Shown here: positions 35,756-43,356 of the stretch, one piece after another
Layout: each line of letters begins with the position of its first letter
How positions within the stretch are numbered: position 1 is the first letter of the stretch
NCBI RefSeq assembly: GCF_016427605.1
Contig: NZ_JAELXQ010000014.1
Coordinates: 37,528 to 101,527, forward strand
Direction of reading: 5' to 3'
DNA length: 64,000 bases
Origin: Ochrobactrum sp. Q0168
GTDB lineage: Bacteria > Pseudomonadota > Alphaproteobacteria > Rhizobiales > Rhizobiaceae
The notes under the pieces: model-generated
What the model was told of the DNA's origin: nothing
Seen by the model: only the letters and a program-made list of their open reading frames with translations
The model's database searches: none
Made by a program: the position numbers and the translations under genes

Positions 35756-36010
35756 TCATTCCGCCTCCACACCCGCCTGACGCAGTTTCAACCTGAAATC
35801 CTCCAGCGTTCCCTTATACTCCCACGTCTGGACGGTGTTGTGAGGACACTCAATAAAAATATAATCTTCGGTGACCGACAAAATTCTGGCGACCTTGATA
35901 AGTTTCTTTACGAATCCGCCCGCGCCAAGATCGTCGACGACGGCTTTCCGATCCTCGTCATATCCATGGTATACTTTCGACGCTCGAATCTCGGCAGTGA
36001 TATACGCCAT
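35756..36010 (-). CDS. Small hypothetical protein, 84 aa
   Basis: Short open frame with GGGGATA about 9 nt before ATG 36010 and ending 26 nt before the dehydratase gene, so probably co-transcribed. Predicted mostly beta-alpha (AYITAEIRASKVYHG at the N-terminus, an IFIECPHNTVQTWEYKG strand pair in the middle, a closing charged helix). No signal peptide or membrane segment. I do not recognise it; the layout would fit a compact DNA- or ligand-binding accessory protein, but nothing in the sequence proves it. Confidence 0.55.
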   Translation of the reverse strand: MAYITAEIRASKVYHGYDEDRKAVVDDLGAGGFVKKLIKVARILSVTEDYIFIECPHNTVQTWEYKGTLEDFRLKLRQAGVEAE

Positions 36011-36047
36011 ATATTCGTATCCCCTTGTCTTTTTTACATAGCGATGA

Positions 36048-36323
36048 ATGATAAATAGTTATAAGAGCCGAACCTCGAAAACAGAAATCGAAAGTACGCT
36101 GATCGATATGTCGATTTTGCATACCCAAAGTCTGGCGGAAAGCTGTCGTGGTGTTCTCGTTAAGCTAAGACCTTTTGAACTGAGAATACTGGATAACCTC
36201 TTATTCGAAAGCTGGAAGCACCAGGAAGCTCAGAAATTGTCGGAAGCGTTTTATTCTCAAGGACCGTGGTTTCCGGTCGAGGATCGCCTTATCACTGTGC
36301 CGAACACTATCACTTCGCCTTGA
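36048..36323 (+). CDS. Possible small hypothetical protein, 91 aa
   Basis: Open frame divergent from the 84-aa gene, with 37 nt between starts. The translated sequence has an amphipathic helical core (VLVKLRPFELRILDNLLFES) and no recognisable motif. The ribosome site is weak. It might be a small regulator or a decayed gene. The divergent placement next to another orphan gene at the edge of the repeat-bounded module is the only supporting context. Confidence 0.33.
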   Translation: MINSYKSRTSKTEIESTLIDMSILHTQSLAESCRGVLVKLRPFELRILDNLLFESWKHQEAQKLSEAFYSQGPWFPVEDRLITVPNTITSP

Positions 36324-36330
36324 AGGAGAT

Positions 36331-36387
36331 ATGAACCGCTGGCCCTTGCCACTGGTAGATGTGCTGATTGCCAGTCAAGATTCTTGA
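36331..36387 (+). other. 18-codon ORF with strong ribosome site, possible gene fossil or leader peptide
   Basis: AAGGAGAT directly precedes ATG 36331. The 18 codons (MNRWPLPLVDVLIASQDS) end at TGA 36385-36387. The last third of this frame is the 17-bp repeat also found at 23267. The LPLVDVLIAS string is reminiscent of the core of PIN-domain toxins, but it is too short for a call. A perfect 7+1+7 dyad (GTCAAGA / TCTTGAC, 36374-36388) covers the stop. Confidence 0.3.
36364..36380 (+). repeat. 17-bp direct repeat, right copy
   Basis: Second copy of CTGATTGCCAGTCAAGA (first copy at 23267-23283, same orientation). It overlaps the left arm of a dyad at 36374-36388. It marks the right edge of the 13.1-kb module and lies just before a long AT-rich intergenic region. 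Confidence 0.5.
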
Positions 36388-37035
36388 CGGCTACGCCTCA
36401 CTAACAGCAAATGACCCTCATCGTGGAAGGACGAACACTCCCCACTGTTGTGCAATACGTCGATTACCGGTGAAGGTCCAAAGCTTAACCCTTCACGACA
36501 GTTGCCCACAACGACCATTCGCAATGGCGCGCACAAAATTACATAAAGCTCAATTTACAATCATATGGAATAAATTCGCCCATTATAGAACCGGCACATA
36601 GTAAACACCTCGCATTGGTATGGCACTTTCGATAGAAATACATTAATATATTTACAAGATGTAGAATAAATGGATAAATTGTCGCTTCATTTTGACGGTT
36701 AGGAATTTTCACAATGGCAATATTTGATTTTCACATTGAAAATTCATTCAATATTTACTGTTCGCAAATTTTTTTCAGCCGTTTGAGATATTAAATCTAT
36801 GTTCGAGCAACGGCATATATAAATCCTTTGTCAATTAGTTTTTCACTTTTAGAACACCCTGGTGTTCAACTGAGTTAGTTTTTCTGGAAACCTCTCGCTT
36901 CAACACGCCAATTATCCATTTTGGATGTTTGCGAAGCTCCCCAAACTCCGTTCAACGTTATCGTTTGCTAACCGGCGCCGGTGTCACATCCTGCATTGGC
37001 GAGACGGTTAAACCCTGCGATGTGGAGCAGAGCTT
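36388..37035. promoter_or_regulatory. Long AT-rich intergenic region with operator candidate
   Basis: About 650 nt without a convincing gene, strongly AT-rich between 36540 and 36950. It contains a nearly perfect palindrome GAACACC-CT-GGTGTTC at 36852-36867, about 170 nt before the ABM-monooxygenase gene, in the position expected for an operator of the operon 37036-43299. The AT-rich block could hold promoters or be a scar of acquisition. Nothing else structured is visible. Confidence 0.5.
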
Positions 37036-37332
37036 GTGGCAGACACTTCCATTTCACTCATAGCATATCAGTACCCAAAACCTGAAAAGCGAGACGAACT
37101 CGAAACCAGATTAAAAGAACTGGCGAAAGCATCAGCGCTGGAGCAGGGCTGCCTCGCCTATGAATTGTCCACGCTTGCAGACAACAACTCGGTTTTCGTC
37201 TTCTACGAACGCTGGGCCAGCCAGGCCGACTTGGATCGCCATTTCAACGGCGAAACGTTTCAGGCGTTCTGGAGCGAACGCATGTCATATCTCACCAAAG
37301 ACGTCGAAGTTAAAATTCTACAGTCTGTCTAA
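37036..37332 (+). CDS. Antibiotic biosynthesis monooxygenase (ABM) / quinol-monooxygenase-like protein
   Basis: 98 aa from GTG 37036 with GGAG 8 nt upstream. The ABM ferredoxin-like fold is indicated by LIAYQYPKPEKRDELETRL at the N-terminus, EQGCLAYEL near residue 36-44, VFVFYERW near 53-60 and His69 in LDRHF. Such small dimeric proteins include cofactor-free quinol monooxygenases and LsrG-type isomerases. It opens the operon that leads through an importer to hydroxyquinol-pathway genes, so a quinol or ring ketone substrate is plausible. Confidence 0.85.
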   Translation: MADTSISLIAYQYPKPEKRDELETRLKELAKASALEQGCLAYELSTLADNNSVFVFYERWASQADLDRHFNGETFQAFWSERMSYLTKDVEVKILQSV

Positions 37333-37353
37333 ATACACGTAAGGAAAATACAC

Positions 37354-37923
37354 ATGGAAAAAGACCTACAGGAACAGATTGCGAGACTATCCTCAAAGCT
37401 TGACAGGCTAGCAGCAGAATCGGAGATCCGCCGTATCATCAGCCGTTATATGTTGCTTTGCGACACGCCTCTACCTGAAGGAGATACGACGCCTGAACAA
37501 CGTATCGAGCTCATTGTTGACCTGTTCTCCGATGATGCGACTTGGGAAGGCGTTGGTCCGTATTATGAAAATCAGTTTGGTTTCAGTTCCGGAAAAGCAG
37601 AGTTGGTGAAGCATTTCCAAGGCTTCTTCCAGCCTCGCGAACCTGAGATGCTGCTCAACTGCCACTATCTGACATCAGAGCATATCACCGTCAACGGTGA
37701 TACCGCAGAGGGCAAGTGGGTTCACTTTCAGCCTTGGATCTTCAGCGACGGCTCTTCGGTCCTGCGGTCAAGTCGGCTGTTCAATGCCTTCAAGAAGGTG
37801 AACGGCGTATGGAAGATGTCACGCTACCGCACGGAAAACGTATTCATTGCGCCGCTTACACCTGGTTGGGCCGAGAATATCCCGAAAAGCTCTGTGCTTT
37901 TCAATCCGCAACTCGCGCGCTAG
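37354..37923 (+). CDS. NTF2-like / SnoaL-like small protein
   Basis: 189 aa, ATG with AAGGAAA upstream, 21 nt after the ABM gene. A coiled-coil-like N-terminal helix (LQEQIARLSSKLDRLAAESEI) precedes a cone-shaped NTF2 fold: IRRIISRYMLLCD, VDLFSDDATWEG near 60, a middle TSEHITVNGDTAEGKWV and a closing NGVWKMSRYRTEN near 165. Members act as dehydratases, isomerases or ring-hydroxylating accessory proteins. A second member lies at 49555-50007. Function inferred only from fold and setting. Confidence 0.75.
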   Translation: MEKDLQEQIARLSSKLDRLAAESEIRRIISRYMLLCDTPLPEGDTTPEQRIELIVDLFSDDATWEGVGPYYENQFGFSSGKAELVKHFQGFFQPREPEMLLNCHYLTSEHITVNGDTAEGKWVHFQPWIFSDGSSVLRSSRLFNAFKKVNGVWKMSRYRTENVFIAPLTPGWAENIPKSSVLFNPQLAR

Positions 37924-37952
37924 CAGTTAGAAACAAAAAAGGGGAACAAATA

Positions 37953-39254
37953 ATGCAACCTGAAAACCGGGGCAGGACTGAACAAAACCGAGAGCGCAAC
38001 ACGTTTCGTGCGCTCTCGCTCCTAACACGCTTTGCGTTGGCCAGCGCCACCGCCATGGTGTTTGCAACATCTGCATTGGCCGCAGATATTAATTACCCCA
38101 CCTTCCAATGGACGGAACCGACGTATGGCGCCTTTCTTAAGGAACTTAAAGCCGAATTCGAAAAGCAAAATCCGGGGGTCACCATCAAGGACACGTTCAT
38201 CCCATTCGCGTCTTTTGCCGACCAGATGTTCATCGATATCTCATCAGGTAATCCGCCAGACGTTTTGACGGCTTTCGATCCTGATTTCAAAAGATATATC
38301 GAAGCCGATCTGCTCGAGCCTCTCAACGACTACCTTGATGCCGCGGGGATAAAGGTCGATGATTTCATAGCACCAGAACAACTGGCGGTTAAGGACGGTA
38401 AAATATACGGCATTCCCTTTGCCACTAATCCACGCGCCCTCTTTATCAATAAAGCCATGCTGGATGCAGCGAGCCTCGGCATCCCCAAAAACGCTGAGGA
38501 ATTTGAGAACGTGGTCAAAGTTCTTCGCGACCCCAAGCAACAGAAGTTTGGACTTGCTCTTTCCGCCTACTCTGGTGCGCCTTCCCAGCAATATCTGGAA
38601 TACGCACCGATCATCGCCAGTTTCGGGGGAAAGTTTTTCACCGAGGGCAAACCAACGGCCAATACGCCGGAGATGATAAAAGCCCTGACGTTCTACAAAA
38701 ATGTGGTAACGAACAATCTTGTACCCAAAGGAGCCAAGTTCGAAGTCTTCCGGCCAATGTTTGTAAATGGCAAGATCGCCATGTATGCAGCTGGCCCGTT
38801 TATGGCTGCAATGGCGAAATCCGGCAATCCAGAGACCTACAACAATCTGGTTACGGAACCACTGCCTCTCGGCGCTGGAAAGCCCATTACAGTCACAAGC
38901 TTTCTTGCAATACCGAAAGCATCCCAGAACAAGGATGAGACCGCCAAGCTTCTGATGATGATGCTGGAGACGAAATGGCAGGAACGCCTTGTACAATTGG
39001 CAAGTGTCATTCCCGGTCGTAAGGGCATGGTTCCAGCTGATTACCTTAAGGAAAACCCTTGGTTCGAAACCTTTACTAATCTCGCCAGCACAGCTGTTAG
39101 CTATGCGCCGGAAGGTGTCGAGCAATATGGTAGCGACGTGATCTCACTGATCGGGAAGCGTATCGAAGCAATGCTGTTTAACGGCGCTACACCGGAAGAT
39201 ACTGCCAACGCCATCCAGAAAGATCTGGTGGCATTCATGGGAACCAAGAAATAG
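37953..39254 (+). CDS. ABC transporter substrate-binding protein, sugar class (SBP family 1)
   Basis: 433 aa from ATG 37953 with AAAGGGGAAC upstream; longer frames begin inside the previous gene. A long basic N-region of about 25 residues precedes the signal core (LLTRFALASATAMVFATSALA). The mature part has the family-1 pattern FLKELKAEFEKQNPGV and ISSGNPPDVLTAFDP near 105. It pairs with two Mal/Ugp-type permeases and a UgpC/MalK-type ATPase directly downstream. Despite the class name the ligand may be non-sugar, given the aromatic-type genes around it. Confidence 0.9.
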   Translation: MQPENRGRTEQNRERNTFRALSLLTRFALASATAMVFATSALAADINYPTFQWTEPTYGAFLKELKAEFEKQNPGVTIKDTFIPFASFADQMFIDISSGNPPDVLTAFDPDFKRYIEADLLEPLNDYLDAAGIKVDDFIAPEQLAVKDGKIYGIPFATNPRALFINKAMLDAASLGIPKNAEEFENVVKVLRDPKQQKFGLALSAYSGAPSQQYLEYAPIIASFGGKFFTEGKPTANTPEMIKALTFYKNVVTNNLVPKGAKFEVFRPMFVNGKIAMYAAGPFMAAMAKSGNPETYNNLVTEPLPLGAGKPITVTSFLAIPKASQNKDETAKLLMMMLETKWQERLVQLASVIPGRKGMVPADYLKENPWFETFTNLASTAVSYAPEGVEQYGSDVISLIGKRIEAMLFNGATPEDTANAIQKDLVAFMGTKK

Positions 39255-39302
39255 CCACGCACGACGGGACGCGAAAACTGTCCGGTCCATTCGAGGTAGA
39301 AC

Positions 39303-40220
39303 ATGTCAGCCATCACATCAGATCAGACCCCAACCAAATCTGTGCGGTCCCGCCCGCATATGCATTTATTACTCTTTTTTGGTCCCTGTGTCGTCTCACT
39401 TATCGCGGTGTTTGTCTTTCCAGTCTGGCAGACTTTCAAGATGAGCTTTTATGCCGATACGATGGGGGGGAACCCCGCCTTTGTGGGGTTCGCAAATTAC
39501 GCGAGGATCATCGGCGCAGAAGATTTTCTGAAGCTCGTCGCGACTTCAGTCATCTACACACTTGGCAATGTTGTTTTGGTCTGGGGGCTCGGTCTGGCAA
39601 TCGCCATTTTGTTAAATCAGCACTTTCCCGGTCGCGCTGTTGTACGGGCGTTGTTCATCGTACCTTGGGCAATTCCCTATGTTGCAGCGAGCCTAATTTT
39701 TTCGCTGTTATTCAACTTCGACGTAGGTGTTATCAACTATTTGCTTTCGACACTCTTAGGCGCCCATCTCTCAGTGGACTTCCTGAACAGTTGCCCGAAT
39801 GCGCTTGTCACGCTTACTGGAATATCGATCTGGAAACTGCTTCCACTCGGCATGGTCATGATGCTGTCGGCGCTGCAATCAATTCCCGGCTCGCACTACG
39901 AGGCGGCTAGAGTGGACGGGGCGACCACGCTACAGGCGTTCTGGCATATTACTTTGCCCGGCGTGAGATCAACAACCGTGATGCTCACACTTCTTATGAT
40001 GATCTGGTGTTTCGGGCGATCTTTCACGGCGATCTACCTCCTTACGGGCGGAGGCCCCGCTGGCTGCTCCGAAACGATCGTGCTGCGCAGCTATCTTGAA
40101 ATGTTTCAGCAGTTTCATCCAGGCACCGCCGCAGCCCTTGGCGTCGCAGTTCTGCTAATCTCAATGATATGCGCCGGAATTTATTTTGCTGTCATCAACG
40201 CACGAGGTAACCAGGCATGA
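39303..40220 (+). CDS. ABC transporter permease, MalF/UgpA class
   Basis: 305 aa, ATG with GAGGTAG upstream. About six membrane segments starting at LLLFFGPCVVSLIAVFVFP near residue 22. GFANYARII near 60 is the usual UgpA/MalF signature, and the ATPase-contact loop YEAARVDGATTLQAFWHITLPG is near 200-220. It overlaps the next permease by 4 nt. Half of the channel for the upstream receptor. Confidence 0.92.
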   Translation: MSAITSDQTPTKSVRSRPHMHLLLFFGPCVVSLIAVFVFPVWQTFKMSFYADTMGGNPAFVGFANYARIIGAEDFLKLVATSVIYTLGNVVLVWGLGLAIAILLNQHFPGRAVVRALFIVPWAIPYVAASLIFSLLFNFDVGVINYLLSTLLGAHLSVDFLNSCPNALVTLTGISIWKLLPLGMVMMLSALQSIPGSHYEAARVDGATTLQAFWHITLPGVRSTTVMLTLLMMIWCFGRSFTAIYLLTGGGPAGCSETIVLRSYLEMFQQFHPGTAAALGVAVLLISMICAGIYFAVINARGNQA

Positions 40221-41059
40221 GCATCGGATCCCATTCAATGAAAAGAGCCCACTGGTCCCTCGTCCTGCTTGCCTATCTTTTGGCGTTCATTATTTCGATC
40301 CCTCTTCTCTGGATGGTCAAGTCATCCTTTGAAAGCGATGCAGCCGCAACAGCATACCCTCCTGCCCTATTGCCGGATGGGCATTTTATCGGAACGTTCA
40401 GTACAATTTTCTTCGATACCCGCCTTTTCCATTGGCTTCTGAACTCCTTCCTTGTCGCAGCTCTTTCAACCTTGGTGGCGCTGGCAATCGGCATTCCGGC
40501 CGCTTATGGCTTGTCCCGCTTCAAATTCAGACACAAGAGTCTTCTGACATTGTCGATCCTTGGAACGCAAATGATGCCGCCAATCGTTCTCATCATTCCG
40601 CTCTACACAACGTTCATCAGCTTTGGACTGGCGGATAGTCTGGTTGGTGTTATCGTCGCAAATGCGGCATTCGCGTTACCGGTCATGGTCTGGATGCTGA
40701 AGACCGTTTTCGACGGCGTTTCTTTCGAAATTGACGAGGCGGCTCGCATCGACGGCGCATCGTGGTACTACATTGCACTGAGAATCGTAACGCCTCTTTC
40801 GCTTCCAGGTGTTATCGCCGCATCGATCTTTTCATTCTTGAACGCTTGGGATGAATTCATGCTTGCGCGCACCTTGCTGCGCAGCGTTGATCAATGGGTT
40901 GGGACCATTGGTTTGTCCTCGCTATTCGGTGAGTACGTCACTCCGTGGAACCAGATCATGGCCATGGCGCTCGTCTTCACCATCCCACCTGTCCTCCTCT
41001 TCCTGCTTGTGCAACGCTACTTCGTTTCAGGCCTCAGCGCCGGAGCAGTCAAAGGCTAA
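40217..41059 (+). CDS. ABC transporter permease, MalG/UgpE class
   Basis: 280 aa. The N-terminal helix (LVLLAYLLAFIISIPLLWMV), then LLNSFLVAALSTLVALAIGIPAAYGLSR in sections near 75-100, and the loop EIDEAARIDGASWYYIALRIV near 175-195 identify the G/E type partner of the previous permease. Coupled start (ATGA). Confidence 0.92.
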   Translation: MSIGSHSMKRAHWSLVLLAYLLAFIISIPLLWMVKSSFESDAAATAYPPALLPDGHFIGTFSTIFFDTRLFHWLLNSFLVAALSTLVALAIGIPAAYGLSRFKFRHKSLLTLSILGTQMMPPIVLIIPLYTTFISFGLADSLVGVIVANAAFALPVMVWMLKTVFDGVSFEIDEAARIDGASWYYIALRIVTPLSLPGVIAASIFSFLNAWDEFMLARTLLRSVDQWVGTIGLSSLFGEYVTPWNQIMAMALVFTIPPVLLFLLVQRYFVSGLSAGAVKG

Positions 41060-41104
41060 TTCAACTACATCACGCGCCCGTCGGCGCTAGCAACGAGGCA
41101 ATCC

Positions 41105-42157
41105 ATGGCTTCCGTTTCTCTGGATAATGTACAGAAAGCTTACCATAACTTCTCCGTCTTGAAGGACATCAGTGTCGGCATCGATGATGGATCTTTCGTG
41201 ACGCTCGTAGGGCCGTCAGGTTGCGGCAAATCCACCCTGCTGCGTATGATCGCAGGACTGGAAAGCATCACCGCCGGAACAATTTCGATCGGCGGCGGCA
41301 TAGTAAACGAGCTCGAGCCCAAGGCGCGTAACATAGCAATGGTTTTCCAAAACTACGCCCTCTATCCGCATCTGACCGTGGCAGAGAATATGGGCTTCGC
41401 ACTTAAGCTCGCCAAAGCGGATAAAGAGGAGATTAGCCGGAAAGTCCGACATGCGTCGCAAATACTCGGATTGGACGCTCTTCTTCATCGTTACCCCAAG
41501 CAGCTTTCCGGCGGACAGCGCCAGCGCGTCGCTATGGGACGCGCTATTGTCCGCAACCCCGCCGTCTTCCTGTTCGACGAACCTCTGTCCAATCTGGACG
41601 CCAAACTGCGCGTGCAAATGCGAGCCGAAATCAAGTCACTTCACCAAAAACTGCGGACAACGACCATCTACGTCACGCATGATCAGGTCGAGGCAATGAC
41701 AATGGCTGACAAGATTGTCGTCATGAAAGATGGGTTCATAGAGCAAGTCGGTGCGCCGCTCGATGTCTATGACCGCCCCGCCAACGTCTTTGTTGCGGGA
41801 TTCATCGGATCGCCTGCGATGAACTTTCTCAAGGGAAAAGTTTCAAAAGATAGCTTCATCACAGCCGGTGGCGTTCAGCTTCCCTTGCCGGCCTATGCCG
41901 ACCTGAACGGGCGGTCCGTGATCTATGGCATCCGTCCGGAACATATGCATGTCTCTGCGTTTGGCGTGATCGCAACCGTTACCGTCATTGAGCCAACAGG
42001 GGCGGAGACACTTGTTACGGCAGAAATCGACGGACAACCGGTTCACTTCGCAATTTCGGGCCGCAGCAATCTGACTCTGGGATCCACCGTGCATATTGCT
42101 CCGCAAGTCCAGCATATTCATCTTTTCGATGAGACAACTGGACGTAGGATCAATTGA
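41105..42157 (+). CDS. ABC transporter ATPase, UgpC/MalK class
   Basis: 350 aa. Walker A GPSGCGKSTLLRMIAGLE near residue 36, signature LSGGQRQRVAMGRAIV near 134, Walker B VFLFDEPLSNLDAKLR near 155, H-loop YVTHDQ near 190. The C-terminal OB/TOBE regulatory domain (residues about 240-350) is present. It completes a five-component importer with no missing part. Its stop shares bases with the following amidase start. Confidence 0.93.
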   Translation: MASVSLDNVQKAYHNFSVLKDISVGIDDGSFVTLVGPSGCGKSTLLRMIAGLESITAGTISIGGGIVNELEPKARNIAMVFQNYALYPHLTVAENMGFALKLAKADKEEISRKVRHASQILGLDALLHRYPKQLSGGQRQRVAMGRAIVRNPAVFLFDEPLSNLDAKLRVQMRAEIKSLHQKLRTTTIYVTHDQVEAMTMADKIVVMKDGFIEQVGAPLDVYDRPANVFVAGFIGSPAMNFLKGKVSKDSFITAGGVQLPLPAYADLNGRSVIYGIRPEHMHVSAFGVIATVTVIEPTGAETLVTAEIDGQPVHFAISGRSNLTLGSTVHIAPQVQHIHLFDETTGRRIN

Positions 42158-43299
42158 TGAGCTCATTCCAGAATTTGTTGGGATCGCCACAATCGCCTTT
42201 TGTCATGCAGACGTCATTAGGCGGCAATGGACTACGGGTCGCGGTCAAGGATAATATCGATATCAAGGGGCTCAACACGACGGCGGGAAGCCGTGTTTAT
42301 CTGACCGAACCGCCTGCTCTCGAAAGCGCCACTATCGTTCAGCGACTGCTTGCCACCAATTTCCAGATTGTTGGCAAAACGAAGCTGCACGAGCTTGCCT
42401 TTGGCATCACCGGCATAAATGACGCCTTCGGCACCCCTGCCAACCCGCGTTTCCCGAAGTTTATTCCTGGTGGTTCCTCCAGTGGTTCCGCCGCAGCAGT
42501 CGCCGCGTCCCTGGCCGATGTAGCGATTGGCACCGATACCGGCGGATCCATAAGAATTCCCGCCGCCTGCTGCGGCGTCTTCGGACTGAAGCCAACGTTC
42601 GGACGGATCCCGCGCGACGGGGTTTCACCAGCCAGATCCTCGCTGGATTGCGTTGGTGTATTTGCACAATCGGTCGCCCAGCTGGAAGCGACAATGGAGG
42701 CCCTTGATCCGCACTATAAGAGGAAAGATTCCCGCGACTATAAGCTCGGGTTGGTTACGCCTCCTGGCAACCCCGAGATATCCGATGCGATAATAGCCGC
42801 AGTCCGCGCAACAGGGTTGCCGATCTGTAGGGTTATGCTTGCACATTTCGACTCTGCGTTTTCAGCTGGCTTAACGATGATCGAATATGAAACCGCGAAC
42901 GCATTTCGCGACCTGTTGGATTCCTCACTGATTGGCGATGACGTGTTAACACGACTTAGAAAGGCGGCGCGTATAACCGCAGAGGACGTGCGTATCGCCG
43001 AAGTCATAAGAAAGCAATTTCGCGAAGAGCTTGAAAGAGCCTTTGAGACAGTCGACGTGCTGGTTTTACCGACTATTGCGGACTTTCCTCCTGCGCTGAC
43101 GGACGCGAGAGCCGATAGAAGCGCGGTCTCGCTGACCAAAAACGTACGCCCTTTCAACCTTTCGGGTAATCCGGCCATTGCTGTCCCATTACCCTCCATC
43201 AACGAACGGCCTGTATCCTTGCAAATAGTAGGACCAATGGGCAAGGACGATGTTGTATGCGCAGTTGCCCGCCAGTTCGAGGCCTGTCTCTCACGTTAA
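42157..43299 (+). CDS. Amidase (amidase signature family)
   Basis: 380 aa from ATG 42157, which overlaps the ATPase stop (TGATG). The Ser-cisSer-Lys triad is visible: Lys in VAVKDNIDIKG near residue 30, cis-Ser in GGSSSGSAAAVAASLADVAIG near 105-112 and the nucleophile Ser in TDTGGSIRIPAACCGVFGLKPT near 130. It is shorter than many family members (about 450-500 aa), resembling compact AtzF/indole-acetamide-type or regulatory amidases. Hydrolyses a carboxamide, probably of the compound brought in by the importer in whose operon it sits. Confidence 0.88.
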   Translation: MSSFQNLLGSPQSPFVMQTSLGGNGLRVAVKDNIDIKGLNTTAGSRVYLTEPPALESATIVQRLLATNFQIVGKTKLHELAFGITGINDAFGTPANPRFPKFIPGGSSSGSAAAVAASLADVAIGTDTGGSIRIPAACCGVFGLKPTFGRIPRDGVSPARSSLDCVGVFAQSVAQLEATMEALDPHYKRKDSRDYKLGLVTPPGNPEISDAIIAAVRATGLPICRVMLAHFDSAFSAGLTMIEYETANAFRDLLDSSLIGDDVLTRLRKAARITAEDVRIAEVIRKQFREELERAFETVDVLVLPTIADFPPALTDARADRSAVSLTKNVRPFNLSGNPAIAVPLPSINERPVSLQIVGPMGKDDVVCAVARQFEACLSR

Positions 43300-43356
43300 C
43301 GTTCTTGCGTTGCATCTGCCGCTCACTTACGGTCGCACGAAGTCTCCACCTATTGG

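Noticed and set aside
37953..42157. Reading the Mal/Ugp-type importer as a plain sugar transporter
   Set aside because: Class alone does not give the ligand; context (ABM, NTF2-like, amidase, hydroxyquinol genes) does not support ordinary sugar use, so no sugar was assigned.
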